DNA of 64,000 bases from Ananas comosus (GCF_001540865.1 NC_033639.1:173779-237778), one strand, 5' to 3'; positions 22,418 through 34,423 are shown, numbered from the stretch's first letter. Notes: generated by a model from the letters alone, not told the origin. Program-made: numbers and translations.

Positions 22418-22764
22418 GCGGCGGGGGTGGAAACGCTGCTGCTAATGGTGGTGGTGGTGGTGGAGTTGGGGGAAGTGGTGAGAATGGTGGGGGTGGGGAG
22501 ATGGGGGCAGGAGGAGGAGGAGGAGGGATTGGAGGAGGAGGGGTGGGAGAAGAGGAGGAGGGAGTCGTAGGGCTGGAAATGCCAGAGGGCCATGAGGAGG
22601 GAGAAGCCGAGGAGGGTGGCGACGAGGGGCTTGATGTCGAAGCAGGAGGAGAGGGAGATCAGGGACAAGGAGGAGGAGGAGGAGGACGAGGAGGAGGAGG
22701 AGAGTGTACTTGATGCTCCTCCGACGCCATTGCCGCACGCGTCCTTCCTCATGTTGAGTTTCAT
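20236..22764 (-). CDS. GALS1: Galactan beta-1,4-galactosyltransferase (GT92), two exons
   Basis: Exon 1 is 22764-21443 and exon 2 is 20581-20236 on the minus strand. The intron 21442-20582 has GT and AG ends and splits one Arg codon. Together they make 1668 bases, 555 residues. It is a type II Golgi protein: short cytosolic tail, membrane helix at about residues 46-63, then a long stem with Ser, Thr and Gln homopolymers. The GT92 catalytic domain follows, with the metal-binding DVDE in FFFDVDEYIYLPGG and the conserved exon 2 block GVHMSENVIG...YHYHN and PYVYDDNM. GALS enzymes elongate beta-1,4-galactan side chains of pectin from UDP-galactose. A second in-frame ATG at 22752 (MRKDA) may be the real start. 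The number in GALS1 is a guess; GALS2 or GALS3 cannot be excluded. Confidence 0.88.
20946..21115. repeat. 85-base tandem duplication in the GALS intron
   Basis: Copies begin at 20946 and 21031 (TTTTTCTGAGCTTC...), each ending in an ATCTC run that has expanded further in the second copy. Lies wholly in the intron. Confidence 0.85.
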
Positions 22765-22982
22765 CAGCAGCAGTAGTAGTACGTAGTATTCTAGCTCTCG
22801 AGGAGGAGGAGGAGGAGGAGGAGGAGGACGACGACGACGACGGAGGAGAAATAGGAAGGTACTGGTGCTCTTTCCCTCTCTCTCTCTTGCTCTCTCTCTC
22901 TTTTGGGCTTTGCTTTTCCTTTTATTCATTAGTGCAAAGCACAACAACAGCAACAACAACAAAAACAACGCGGCTCAATCAT

Positions 22983-22983
<1 letters not shown>

Positions 22984-23057
<74 letters not shown>
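22984..23057. repeat. Compound (CT)n(CA)n microsatellite upstream of GALS
   Basis: About 43 bases of CT then about 29 of CA, 220-290 bases upstream of the GALS start codon, so in its promoter or leader. Confidence 0.95.
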
Positions 23058-23060
<3 letters not shown>

Positions 23061-23593
23061 ACATTGCTTTTTGGTTCCCTACTCTGCTCCCCTGCTGTAA
23101 TAAATAAACTGGGGAAGAGAAGTGGCTCTGACTCTCTGACTCTCTGTTTCTACTGTTTGCTCTTTTCACTCTGAAGGCCTGTAGCCAATCGATCAATCCT
23201 ACCTATATGTATGCATTTTATTTGAATCAGTGTACAGTATTTTAATTTTAAAATTTAAAATAAATTTATAGTTGAGAAAATTGTATAAAATATATAAGTA
23301 ATTAACAAAATATGTAAGAAGAAACGGCACATTTAAAATTTTTTAAATTAAAATATTATTAAATGACTCAAATCAAATAAATTGAAAGACTGGATAACTA
23401 AATTCAACTGGTCTGTAGCTCAGAAAAGTTGTATGTATAGACGTAAAACTTACATTCTATTTTTTCTTTTTGGGCTCGCATTAACTCACTTATCTTGTTA
23501 ATTTTTTCACTCAAAGCTTTAAAAATATTCTATAAGTTCGTAGATTCAAGAGCGTAAGATTTACATCCCTATAACTACAAGGGATGTACAGAT

Positions 23594-23789
23594 TCAAATT
23601 TATAACTGCAATTTTGGCCCTATCCCCGCCACGCAGGTGCCACATCAAGGCCACGCAAGCTGGCTGTAGAGGGGCGTTAAGTTGAATACGATGAATCATC
23701 TGCCGTATTCTATACTTATATTCCACGGTAAATCCGTCTTTAGACACGGTGAATGGATTACCATATTCAATTTATTCCAGCACCTCCAC
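23594..23789. mobile_element. Partial copy of the 24623-24986 MITE
   Basis: Nearly identical to the left part of the element at 24623-24986, including CCCCGCCACGCAGGTGCC and GAGGGGCGTTAAGTT. The match ends at the N at 23790, so the rest is missing or lost in an assembly gap. Confidence 0.75.
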
Positions 23790-24622
23790 NCATAATGTAT
23801 TATATATATTTTCTAAAACTTGTATTCATAGAATAAAGAAAAATTTACTTTTACCCATGTAAAAACTAAAAAAAAAAAAAAAAAAAGTGTTTAGGGCCCT
23901 CCAAATAAGAAGAAAATAATAGTACTTAGTTGCACTTGCAATGCCTGCATGTCTTGGCCTTGCAGAATCGTTTTCATACGATCCTCATGATTAATTAGTT
24001 CTTTAAAATGTGTACATACATACATACATACATGCACACGGCTATGTCAATTAAAAAGTGTACATACATTCATAAGTATCTAAATTAAAAAGTGTACATA
24101 CATACATACGACTATGTCTTTGTTAATTAGGAGTGTCAAATGGCGCTTCAACTTTAGCTCATCTGCAAACAGGTGTCTGAACTTTAAATTTTACCAAATT
24201 TTTTTAAAAAAATTTATCAAATAGTTTAATAGATCTTTTTCTTCAATTAAAATTATTAATTATATAATTATTTCGATCTTTTTAACTTGCGCGTAGCTTT
24301 CTAAAACTTCAAACATTAAAAAAAAAAATTTATTTTCAAACATATAAGAAAAGTGAAAAATAAAATAAAATTCAGTTCAAGTCTATTGAAATGATATGAT
24401 ACCCAAATTTTTATATCATTAAACTTACAAACGATTCATTACGATCAATAAAAATTTTGAATTTTGACCCTTCGATCACTAGATAAATGCTGTTTAAAAA
24501 TAACAAAACATATTTTTTAAATACTTACAATATTTTAGATCAAATTTAATAAAATCGATCGTCAATTTGAATCTTTCGTACTTCTAAAAAATATGCAATT
24601 CTAGTTCATAGAATTAAATATA

Positions 24623-24986
24623 GGGGTTTTTTTTGCATTCGGCCCTCTCAAAAAAAATGTTTTATAAATAGCCCCATCAAATTTATAACTGTAATTTTGG
24701 CCCTATCCCCGCCACGCAGGTGCCACATCAACGCCACGCAAGCTGGCTGTAGAGGGGCGTTAAGTTAAATACGGTGAATCATCCGCCGTATTCTATACTT
24801 ATATTCCACGGTAAATTCGTCTTTAGACACAGTGAATGAATTATCGTATTCAATTTATTCCAGCATCTCTACTCTTACTAGCGTGTGCGCTTATATGGCA
24901 CCTGCATCAGTATGGCGGGGATAGGATCAAAATTGTAATTATAAATTTAGTAGAATTAATTGTGAAAATAATACAAAAAAAAGCCC
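24623..24986. mobile_element. Mutator-type MITE with long inverted ends
   Basis: Left end GGGGTTTTTTTTGCATT; right end read inward GGGCTTTTTTTTGTATT. Inverted similarity continues for roughly 100 bases, to GGTGCC on the left and GGCACC on the right. A perfect 9-base TSD TTAAATATA flanks it (24614-24622 and 24987-24995). Non-coding. Confidence 0.85.
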
Positions 24987-24995
24987 TTAAATATA

Positions 24996-26990
24996 TATTC
25001 ATATAAGATGGCAGTAGAGAAATATCAACAGGAAAGAAGGGGTAACGGTGGCAATTAATTAACTTCTCAGTAGTAAACGGTAGGTAGAAATTAGAAAAAA
25101 ATAAAAAGTTCAAATTTTATTTAACCATGAAAGCGATTTGGGGTCAATGAAGTACAAAACATTGGACTCGGAATCAAAAAGGAGAGGTTGGGGTCATTTC
25201 GTGTACTGGGTCCACCGAGTCTCAGAAAAGGACCTAATTGAAAATTTAGAAAACTAGGAACGACCAAAAAATTAAAGAAAATCTTAAAAAAAAAAAAAAA
25301 CATTTCAATGAAAGGTAGTGTCGGTGCACCGGATATTTGACAAATAATGATAAATAAAAAAAGTACAAAGACCAGCTAAATATTAATACTTGAGCAATGC
25401 TTCATTACTCCGTTCTAATCTTAGCCGTTTATTTTTAATCAATAAAGGATTAAGATTTATACATAAAAAAAGATAACCTGCTACTGCACAAGTAGTACCG
25501 ATCACCCGGAATGTGATCTAGGATTTTTTTTTTGAAAAAAGAAAGAGCTAATATTAAAAAGTTAAATAACTAATATTGGAAAGTTTTGCATACTGCCCTT
25601 AAATCATGAAGAGAATAAATTTTTAATTAAATTATTCATTTTTAAATTTAATTTTAATAATAATTTATGAACGCATTTGAGTCATAAATTTAGTAATTTA
25701 TAATTTTAAATTAATTTTCAAACATCGAAACTTTATGTTTAAATGGTTAACAAAATTTATTTTTTAAGTATAATATAAATTAAATCTAAATTTATAATTT
25801 AAATTTGATCAATATTTTTGAAATTTAATGCTGTTTTTCAATATTGAATTAACAATTTCAACTTACTTTAAAATGTAGAAATCTTTTATTTAAATAAATA
25901 ATAAAAGTTTATAAATACACTATAACTGAAATTACAATTTTAAAGATATTAACATTAATTTTTGAACTTTCATGTTAGTTTAATATTGAATTGACAATTT
26001 GAATTGAAATGTTTACTCATTTAAATATAAATTTTTCTTTCTAAAATTTAAATTTAATTTATACAATTATAAATATAAAGTTTAAACTCAAGTTAAATTT
26101 TAACTCGAATTTATGAAGATTTATCACTTATGAAATTAGCCATTATCTAAGTTGGTAAGTAACAAAATTAAATTAGGAAATGAAGATTTGTTGGATATTA
26201 TCAAATTTGGTAATTAGCTAATGCATATTTTCAAATATTATCTTTATGATTGATTGGTAACCTGTTGAGCAGATTACCATTGTGTAAAAGTCAATCTTAA
26301 CCTCAAAAATTTGAATCGTCGGATTTAAATTGGCTAGAGTATAGAAGCATTTCTCTTAATACTTTTACAAATACATGTCTAAATTATTAATTTTAGATGA
26401 AGTTATTAGTTAAAAAGTCTTTTTGATTCTATGTCTAAACACATAATTTTGTAAATTTTAAAGCACGATTTTTTTTTTCTCTCCTAGTTATGATAGTTAA
26501 CATAATAATTAAAAAATATAATATACCAGTCTTAGGCATGCCCGATTTTATCAAAGTCGAACTTTTTTTCTGAATTTCAGAAGGTTGATTTAAAGGATAT
26601 AAGTCTTTTTTCGTAAAAATTATTTTGTATAGAAATTATAGTATCTAATTAAAAAGATATCATCTTGAATATATAAAAGTATAGATTTTTTTTCTTCTAC
26701 ATTATTTCAAGATAATCTTATCATATTTACTTAATTAGATTCTTTAAGAAAAAATTGATCTATTATAACTCAAGTCTTTTATCTATATTTGTATTGTTAT
26801 TTTTAAATTTTTTTTTTTTTTTTTTCTGTACAAGGAGAATCCTATATGTTTGTCCTATGGCCATAATTGTGTCTACCCCTTGCCTATCAATCACATAGAA
26901 AAGGGCAAAAGAAAAAAAAAATAAAGGTAAAAAAAAAAGTATAAAAAGAAACAAATCGTGTGAATCAAGCTTTGAGCTTTGATCTAAAAG
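24996..26990. other. AT-rich intergenic DNA, no gene seen
   Basis: Long AT-rich stretch with A- and T-runs (around 25286-25300 and 26809-26826). No reading frame with family resemblance. Confidence 0.6.
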
Positions 26991-26997
26991 ATGGTTG

Positions 26998-27158
26998 TTT
27001 TTTTTTTTTTCAAGAGAGAAAATGAGCGTGTTACCTGCTTCGTTTATTTTTTTTTTTAAATAAAGTTAGCTGGAAATATGAATCAATTAAGATTCGAACT
27101 TTGGACCTCAGATACCAACAGCTAAGCTCTTTGCCGCTTGCGCTAAAAATAGTCGGTT
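26998..27158 (-). mobile_element. tRNA-derived SINE
   Basis: Minus strand: tRNA-like head with GTTGGTATCTGAGG and an RNA polymerase III B box close to AGTTCGAATC, then the family tail ATAAACGAAGCAGGTAACACGCTC and a poly(A) (plus-strand T-run at 26998-27010). Same family as the copies at 34076, 38642, 60971 and 61989. No clear TSD. Confidence 0.75.
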
Positions 27159-27231
27159 AATTAGAGCCAAGATCTGAATAAGCTATCTAAATATTTCTAG
27201 AAATTAGTTGCATTCGGTGTATCTGTAAAAA

Positions 27232-27385
27232 TTCTATTTAATTTGTCTAGAATAGGGCAATAGTTGAACTCAGAATTTCAGCTCTCATTCCATATAAAAT
27301 AATATAAAATAACTAGAATGTGGCGGTATTTGAACTCAGAATTATTTTAACGCTCATTCCGTACAAAATAATGTAAAATAACTAT
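27232..27385. repeat. Imperfect tandem duplication of about 78 bases
   Basis: Two similar units (TAGAATAGGGCAATAGTTGAACTCAGAATT and TAGAATGTGGCGGTATTTGAACTCAGAATT) each followed by CTCATTCC and AAAATAAT. Shown as short positions only; no gene. Confidence 0.6.
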
Positions 27386-27399
27386 TGATCTCCGAGAAT

Positions 27400-28360
27400 A
27401 ATAAAAGATTCAACAATAGGCAAATTTGAACATAGATCCCTATAAACGTTATAATTATATTAAAATTATATAGGTCAATTAAATTAATAAGAATATCCAT
27501 TCGGTTAAATTAAAACTATATTAGTCAATTTAACTAGAATTGCATGTTCAATTAATCGAAAACCAGAAATAGCTAATGGAGCCTTTCAATTTGGTAACAT
27601 TTATTAATTAGAGAAACTTAAATCCAAATTATAAAAAAAAAAAATTAAGAAAGAAGGTTTATGCTAAAATTAAAAAATTCCTATTTGAAGGTTATAAAAA
27701 AAGTAGCATTTTCCTTTTGTTATTGGTTTACCGTTGCAACCGTGGACCCAACCTTTTTCTTTTGCTTTTTCTTATTTTCGTCCCTAAACTTTTCCTTTTT
27801 TGTTATTTGGTCCCTACCTCTTGCATATAACTGAAGAAATTAGCGACCAAAGAGAAAAAATGAAGGTGAAAATATACATAACATACCTGAATCATGGAAC
27901 ATCTTAAATCAGCTATCCAATATTTTAAAATTTTAATAATTTTTTAATTTATTTGATTTGGGTTAGTCAATAATACTTTGACTTGAAAATTTAAATTAAT
28001 TACCTACTAAAATAAACTTATACTTGCGAGAATTGCATAGAGTATACTAATTAAATCTATAAAGATAAATGACAAATTCAAAATTTTGAAAGTTAAAGTG
28101 CCTTCGATTGATTAATCAAATAAAATAGAATATTGAATAATAAAATTAAAATTTTAGAAAAACATGTTAGTCAGCTCAAAATAATTTATAGTTTTGATAA
28201 ATTCTGAACGTGTTTATAAAAAATGAAGAAAAGTTAGGAAGCGCATGTTATATTTGTCGGCGTTGGTATCTAAGATATAATTATTTTCAATGTGTAATTA
28301 CTTTCTATTTCTAACTGAATAATTTATTATCTTTTATTAATTATATTTCTCTTAAAAAAA
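27400..28360. other. AT-rich intergenic DNA, no gene seen
   Basis: No coding, RNA or repeat structure recognised beyond AT richness. Confidence 0.6.
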
Positions 28361-28362
28361 AA

Positions 28363-28705
28363 AGTAAATTTCATATACCATTCACCTGATTTCGTTTTTT
28401 TTACTTTAGTACCCTACGATTTAAAATATATTAATTTAATACTCTATGATTTTATTTTTCTCTTTTCGTCAGATTTTTTTTGTTAAATCAGTGACAAAGT
28501 TAAAATATAAAGATATAAAAGTGAATATTTGATAAATCTAGGTGGGGTATCTCAAGTTTTTTTTGTATATAATTTAATAAAATGTTAAGAAAAGAACTGA
28601 CGAAAAGAGAAAAATAAAACCACATGATACTAAATTGATACACCTTAAACCATATGTTACAAAAGTGAGAGTGTACGAAACTAGAGGGTGGCTTTTGAAG
28701 TTTAT
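28363..28705. mobile_element. Degenerate copy of the 15079 MITE family
   Basis: The right part reads GGCTTTTGAAGTTTATCC, and the interior shares TTTTTCTCTTTTCGTCAG and its inverted copy CTGACGAAAAGAG, as well as the TAGTACCCT-like unit. The left end has decayed and no TSD is visible. Confidence 0.65.
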
Positions 28706-28979
28706 CCAAAAATAAATGATTGAGATGATGAGAGGGCTCATTCACCTCACTTTATGAATTACTAGTGAAGTTGCATGATCATTGCGGTGGGCTAATACTA
28801 TAAAAGATAAAAGATTGACAAAATTAAAATTTTAAATTTTTTAACTTGTCATGAAACATCAATAAATACAAATTAAAAATATAAAACAAGTATATACGAA
28901 TGTTAGCAAAACTTACAACAGCAAATAAATTATACATAACAATAATAAAAGAAGCGCTAATAGAGTTACTACTCCATAT

Positions 28980-29687
28980 GCCCCTTAATTGTGCTGCCGC
29001 GATCGGAGAGACGATTCCAGCTCTCAGCATCGCCTCCACGGCCATTGTCGGCGTGAGCTCCTCCTCAGTCATGGCCACGTCGATACCGTATGGTCCTCAC
29101 GGACTAAACGAATTTGCTCGCAAAAGCCCGTGCTGCGCCCACTTCCTGCTCGAAGATGGACAAGCCTTCCTCTCTACTTCGCCAAGTCAGGACCTACTCG
29201 CCCTAGACTTCCTCTCTACTTGATGAGTCAGGACCTCCTCGCCCTAAGACTAATAACAAGAGAGAGATGAAGAAAGCTCTTCTATTACTTTGAAGTAGTG
29301 AGTACAAATGAGGATTCTTCCTAATGAGAGAGGTGGAGGCCACAACCTTATATAGGCCACTCGCCGCCCACACATCAAATGAAAAGGTGCCAAGTGGCAC
29401 AAGGCTACAAGCCAAAAGGGGAGGCCGCACGGTCTCCCAAGGGTCCTAATAAATGAACTCCGAGACTCGAAGAGTCATACATTTATTACTACCTAGAAAC
29501 TCTAAGTACATTAATGGGCTACCTAGAAACCCTAAGGGACTCATGACTCCTCGGCATCCGCTCCAATCAGCCTCGAGATCCATGTAGAAGCTTCTAGAAT
29601 GTCCCAGCAAAACCTCCGTCAGAATGCTCCTTCGGAGAATGGCCCACTGTCAAGGAAAAGTCAGCGGAAAATATTTTGTCCGTGACA
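28980..29687 (-). mobile_element. LTR-retrotransposon fragment
   Basis: On the minus strand it begins TGTCACGGACAAAATA at 29687, a start typical of plant LTRs. A TATA box (CCTATATAAGG, near 29346-29357) lies about 330 bases in, followed by a leader with CTCTCATTAGG. Further on a short open frame (MAMTEEELTPTMAVEAML...) may be the beginning of an internal ORF. I could not find the second end, a TSD or a primer-binding site, so it is a fragment or old solo LTR. Confidence 0.5.
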
Positions 29688-30056
29688 CACCGCTTCTTTC
29701 CTCTCATTGACTCCAAATCCATCACACTTCACCTCGCCGCGCCGCCGCGATTCTCGGAACTAAAGAATTGAAAAAATAGAAAAAATTAGAAAAAATACAA
29801 AAAAATGAACCATTTTTGTGCACAAAAAAGAAGTGATAAAAAATATGAAGAGATCTTATTTTACTCTTAAAAAAAAAAACGATTTATTTAGATGAAAATG
29901 GATCATGTGAATATATTAATTAGAAAACAAGCGGGTGGGAAGACAAAAATCGGACGGTGATGGAGATGGAAAAGTGAAGCATCAAAGAGTGGGAAGGGAG
30001 TGAAGGAGGAATTGCCACGTACATGGCAAGTTCCATGAGAAATAATATATAGGTAT

Positions 30057-30882
30057 TGTTGGTAGCCGAATTTTTTGACCCTTGACCCGGTCAAAGATCC
30101 TCCTCAGGGAGCGCGTCGGGGTGAGGAACGGCTGCGGATAGTGACCCTCGAAGTGTGCGCCCTTCGACTGGATCAAACGATTCGGCTGATGAGGGTCGAA
30201 TCAGCCGAATATGAAAATCTTCACTATAAAACTGGTTCGGCTGGAGGAGCCGAATGTACGAACTGTGCAGGGATCAATGTCCGCAGAAGAGCCGAATGGA
30301 AGAAGTACATTGTAACTGGTCGGCTGAAAGAGCCGAATGCCTAAATATATATATTAATAAAACAGTGTGTGCCCGAAGGGCATACAGACTCTACAAATAT
30401 ATAGTTTAATTACAACGGAGTGATGCCCGTGGCGTAGACAGACTCTAGGGTTCTACTTAAAAACTACTCCTAAAAAAGCAGTAAATGCGAAAAAGAAAAG
30501 ATTACATTTAGACTAATCCTAGAAAAGCAATAAAATTGCAAGGAAAATATGATGGTCTTCTCGTTCAGGGAGGAGAAAGACCCTTATTACAGGCTTTGAA
30601 ATTACTAAGTCCACATTATTGGTCGGTTGAAAGTAGTGGAAGGAGTGGTTGTAACCATGATCGTGAAAATTACGCCCACTCCTCATAGAAGTTACGCCCA
30701 CTCCTCATGGAAGTTGCGCTCACTTCTCATGGAAGTTACGCCTCTACTTCTCAACTGTTCCCGTCTAAACTCTCTTGACTTTCAGGCGCTTTATTGCCGA
30801 CTCCTGGTGTACCACGTGTCCTTATTTTTTTGGCTCATATGTGGGCTAAGTCGGCATGTTAATTTCAATTTTGGCATCAACA
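30057..30882 (-). mobile_element. Solo LTR with 5-base TSD
   Basis: Ends are perfect short inverted repeats TGTTG...CAACA. TSD GGTAT flanks it (30052-30056 and 30883-30887). Length 826 bases, no internal retrotransposon body. Strand is inferred: the minus-strand start TGTTGATGCC is common in plant Gypsy LTRs. Contains four 22-base tandem repeats (30670-30757) and several GCCGAAT/ATTCGGC inverted motifs (30180-30340). Confidence 0.85.
30670..30757. repeat. Four 22-base direct repeats inside the solo LTR
   Basis: Units of the form TTACGCCCACTCCTCATGGAAG starting near 30670, 30692, 30714 and 30736, with increasing divergence. Their location near one LTR end suggests U3 enhancer repeats. Confidence 0.8.
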
Positions 30883-30887
30883 GGTAT

Positions 30888-31700
30888 AAAGGTATATATA
30901 GATAACGTATGCATATATAAATACTATTTTATGAATACTAATCTATACGTACATACTTTATAATTGTTTATCCCACGTGATCTTTTCAGTCGCACATACA
31001 TGAAATAAGTTCTCTATTTAAACAATTATATAGGGACTTAATTGTAAATCATTAATTTCGTACCATAATTATTTTTATCTGTCCATGCATCTATTGTACT
31101 AGTAATTTATTATTGAACTAATTATTAGCCGGAGGAATAATTTCTCATTTCTAGCAAGCTAAGAAAAAACAAATATTTATTTAAAAAAATAAAAATTTAC
31201 ATTAATTCTGTTTTTTTATTTACAGCCTCAAATAAAGTTTAAAATTTGAAATTAATTTTTGAAATTCGATACAAAACTTTATTGAAACTAGTAGATAGAT
31301 GATCGATTGTAATAATTGTAAACTATACTAAATATAGATAATGTCCCACACAGCTTGGCAAGTATTATGAATCTATACAAATTAATTTTTTCTTAATTAA
31401 TTCAAATTACACCTGATAAAATTTTAGAAACAAATTCTTAATTTATTATGGTCCTGGCTGAAATTTTTTTGGACCGTAGACATGCCTGTTGAATTTGGAA
31501 GCACTTTTCAGCAAAACTGTACCACCCTTGAAGGTGGAAATTTCTGTAGCTAATTAAAAAGAGTGACCTAATTACCTGTGCACATATATCTATCTATGTG
31601 GAGAAACTATTCATTTGCAATTAATAGCTAGAGTACTCCTTTTTTTTTTTTGTTTTATTTTAACATTATTTTTTATGTGTGCATACGGGTATGTGCACCT
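30888..31700. other. AT-rich intergenic DNA, no gene seen
   Basis: No coding or RNA gene recognised. Confidence 0.6.
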
Positions 31701-31959
31701 GCCCGTAGGATTAGCAATCTAACTCGCTGTTCGTAAATCAGTTTATATTCGGTTCAAAATGAGCTCGATATCCATCGCTTATTTAATAACGAGCTGAACA
31801 CGAACGGAATTTTCCAGCTCGAAATCTTAACGAGTTGAACACAAGATCGATGGGTTCGGTTCGCTCGTGTTCGGCTCAATATTATTATATTAACATTCTT
31901 TTTTTTTTTATTCTTTTTCAACTTTTCATTCAGAGATAGAGCAGGCAATTTAATTTGCT

Positions 31960-32279
31960 GTTCGCGAGTCAAACACGAGCGAAATTTTTGAGCTCGATAT
32001 TTTAATGAGGCAACTCATGTTCTGCTCATCTAATAAACGAACGAACAAATGAACACGAGCCAACTCGTGTTCCAACTCGTTTGTTTTCGGCTTGTTCTCA
32101 GCCCTACATACGTGAGAATGTTCGCGAGTCAAATACGAGCTGAATGTTTGATCTCGATATTTTAATGAGCCAACTCATGTTCTGCTCATCTAATAAATGA
32201 ACGAACAAATGAACACGAGCCAACTCCTGTTCCAACTCGCTTGTTTCCGGTTCGTTCTCAGCCCTACATACGTGAGAAC
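31960..32279. repeat. 160-base tandem duplication rich in GAGCTCG/ACACGAGC motifs
   Basis: Two copies start at 31960 and 32120 with GTTCGCGAGTCAAA and end with CATACGTGAGAA. A more diverged related segment precedes them (about 31728-31890). The repeated inverted motifs (CACGAGC, GCTCGTG) look like transposon subterminal sequence. Confidence 0.85.
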
Positions 32280-32949
32280 TAAGCCTGAACTGGGTGCTTA
32301 TCGAAACACAAGATGCATGCGACACATCTATAGCAAATTAATAAGGATTAATATACAATAATAATAATAATATAATATATAATATACATTATAAGGTGAT
32401 GGTTCTCTTTCATGCATGGACCAGGTGGAGCCATGCTGAAGGACCCGTATATGTACAACGTTCCAAACATTGGATGCTTCGTTTCAACTCCCCCGCTCAC
32501 ATACGTACAGAATAAAAGTGAACAATTATGCCATTATATTTGAGCTTCATTTATTTATTTGTTTGTTTCTAACATTATTCTATTATTAGTTGGGCCCGCG
32601 AGGGATGCACCATTACAAAAAATGGTGGGTACGTATGTAGATAGAGAACAAACAAGCTGTGTTATGTGCAAGAGCATTTTTTTTTTTAGTGTGATTATTA
32701 TGATGTCGATCGATTCTTTGATCGTTTTTATAGATAAATATATGATATATAGTATGAAACGAATATGCTCTGAATATGGTCGTGATCGATCTACGAGTGA
32801 TGGGGCGACGACGAAGATTGATGTTATGCAATTTCTCCATTATTGTCGGTCGATCATGATGCGAGAGAAGTTACGAAGGCGAGAATAACATCTGTAGCTG
32901 GGATTAGCTTGCCATACTTCTTCAAGTCTAATTTAGTCGTATATATCTA
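32280..32949. other. Intergenic DNA, no gene seen
   Basis: Contains (ATA)n-like runs near 32356-32390. An open frame of 109 codons (32559-32888) has no family resemblance and an AT-rich composition. Confidence 0.5.
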
Positions 32950-32958
32950 TTTTCATTA

Positions 32959-33353
32959 GGGTTAATTTTATACACATCTCTGCAAATATAGTGAATAATA
33001 AATATATTTCTATAAAATTCAACTTTCATATGTTGTTTTTATAAAAATCCTCATGATGTTTTCAAATATGTCCCTACCGTTAGAATCCGTTAGAAAAATT
33101 TAGTTAATCATAAGTTAAATACTTTACCCTAATTAATTTTTGACATTTTTACTCCATTATACTGTTATGGTTTTTGCAGAGACATATTTATGATGTCAAA
33201 ATTGAAAATTTAAACAGTTCTTTAACGATAACAAACTAGAGGAATATATTTGAGAATATTAAAACTTTTACAGAAACAACATATGAACATTGAACTTTGT
33301 AGGAATATATTTACTATTCACTATATTTACAGTGAGCTATATAAAATTAACCC
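32959..33353. mobile_element. Mutator-type MITE with long inverted ends
   Basis: Both ends read inward GGGTTAATTTTATA and stay inverted copies for about 90 bases (shared AAATATAGTGAATA and CATATGTTGTTT). Perfect 9-base TSD TTTTCATTA (32950-32958 and 33354-33362). 395 bases, non-coding. Confidence 0.88.
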
Positions 33354-33362
33354 TTTTCATTA

Positions 33363-34070
33363 ATATATATCACAATAAGATAATTTCATTATAAGAACGC
33401 TATTTTGAAAGAAGCGTCCAATATAGTAAACATCAACACTTCAAAAAAATGTCGTCATATTAACCGTCTATCGTCCCAAACCAATTTATTGAATGACAAA
33501 TTTCACTATTATTCTTAATATTTCAATGCTTTAAAGCATCGTGATATCAAAAACTCCTTATGTTTTAAAACGTTGGAATATATTTCACTAGCACTTGGCA
33601 TAAGTGTCGGTATATATATGTGATAATTTTTTATTTGCCGACACCTTTAAATATGATGACGGGCTATTGTAAAACATTTTTAAGTATCGTTAAATATATA
33701 AATAAAAAATGGCACTAGCATAGTATTTTTACCAAAAGAGCAACTATATTGACCAACTCTGTCACAAGCTATATATATCACAAATTTAATCAGTATACGA
33801 GGGGCCATGCTTGTGTATTTATATGTATATTTTCATGGTTAATAATAATGGTGGGTTCAAATGTCACTAACTAGTTGGACCCCACAAGGGAGATGTTCAA
33901 ATCAATTATATGATGTAAACTCAATTTGTCGCGTACACATATATTTGCATAGAACTAAAACATCATGCTCACGGAGATCATGTGCATTTTGTTTCATTAA
34001 TTTGTAGGGGGTACCATAAATAAAGCACAACATGCATGCGCGCACAAGTTCACGTCAATATATATTGTGA
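33363..34070. other. AT-rich intergenic DNA, no gene seen
   Basis: No coding, RNA or clear repeat structure recognised. Confidence 0.55.
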
Positions 34071-34075
34071 TAATA

Positions 34076-34200
34076 CCGACCGTCCCTAGAGCAAGTGGCA
34101 AAGGGTTTGGTGGTTGGTATCCGAGACCCAAGTTCGAATCCTAGTTGATTAATATTTTCAGTTAAATTTATTTCTAAATGAAATAAACGAAGCAGGTTAG
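34076..34200 (+). mobile_element. tRNA-derived SINE, 3' end decayed
   Basis: A-box-like TAGAGCAAGTGG (34087-34098) and B box AGTTCGAATCC (34131-34141) are intact in the head. The tail AAATGAAATAAACGAAGCAGG matches the family but lacks the full hairpin and poly(A). Confidence 0.75.
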
Positions 34201-34421
34201 TAAAACACACTTTTTGCTATTAAGTTTTTAACCCTTGGATGAAAAATTGTAGGGTCAGAATGATATTAGTCGGTTAGAATTGAGTGGTCCAACTAGGGTT
34301 GAGTGGTCCCCACTGGCTTATAGTATTTAATCCAAGGATTAGAAATAATGAAAAGAGTTGATCCAAATGCTAAAAAACTTGTAGCAACAATAGGATTTTG
34401 CTACTAATAGTAGCCCAGTCC

Positions 34422-34423
<2 letters not shown>

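Noticed and set aside
21448..22713. 421-codon plus-strand frame opposite GALS exon 1, and a 266-codon Pro/Arg-rich minus frame
   Set aside because: Low-complexity shadows of the GC-rich GT92 exon.
28900..29430. Frames of 75-107 codons around the LTR fragment
   Set aside because: They lie within LTR-type sequence with a TATA box and leader; not host genes.
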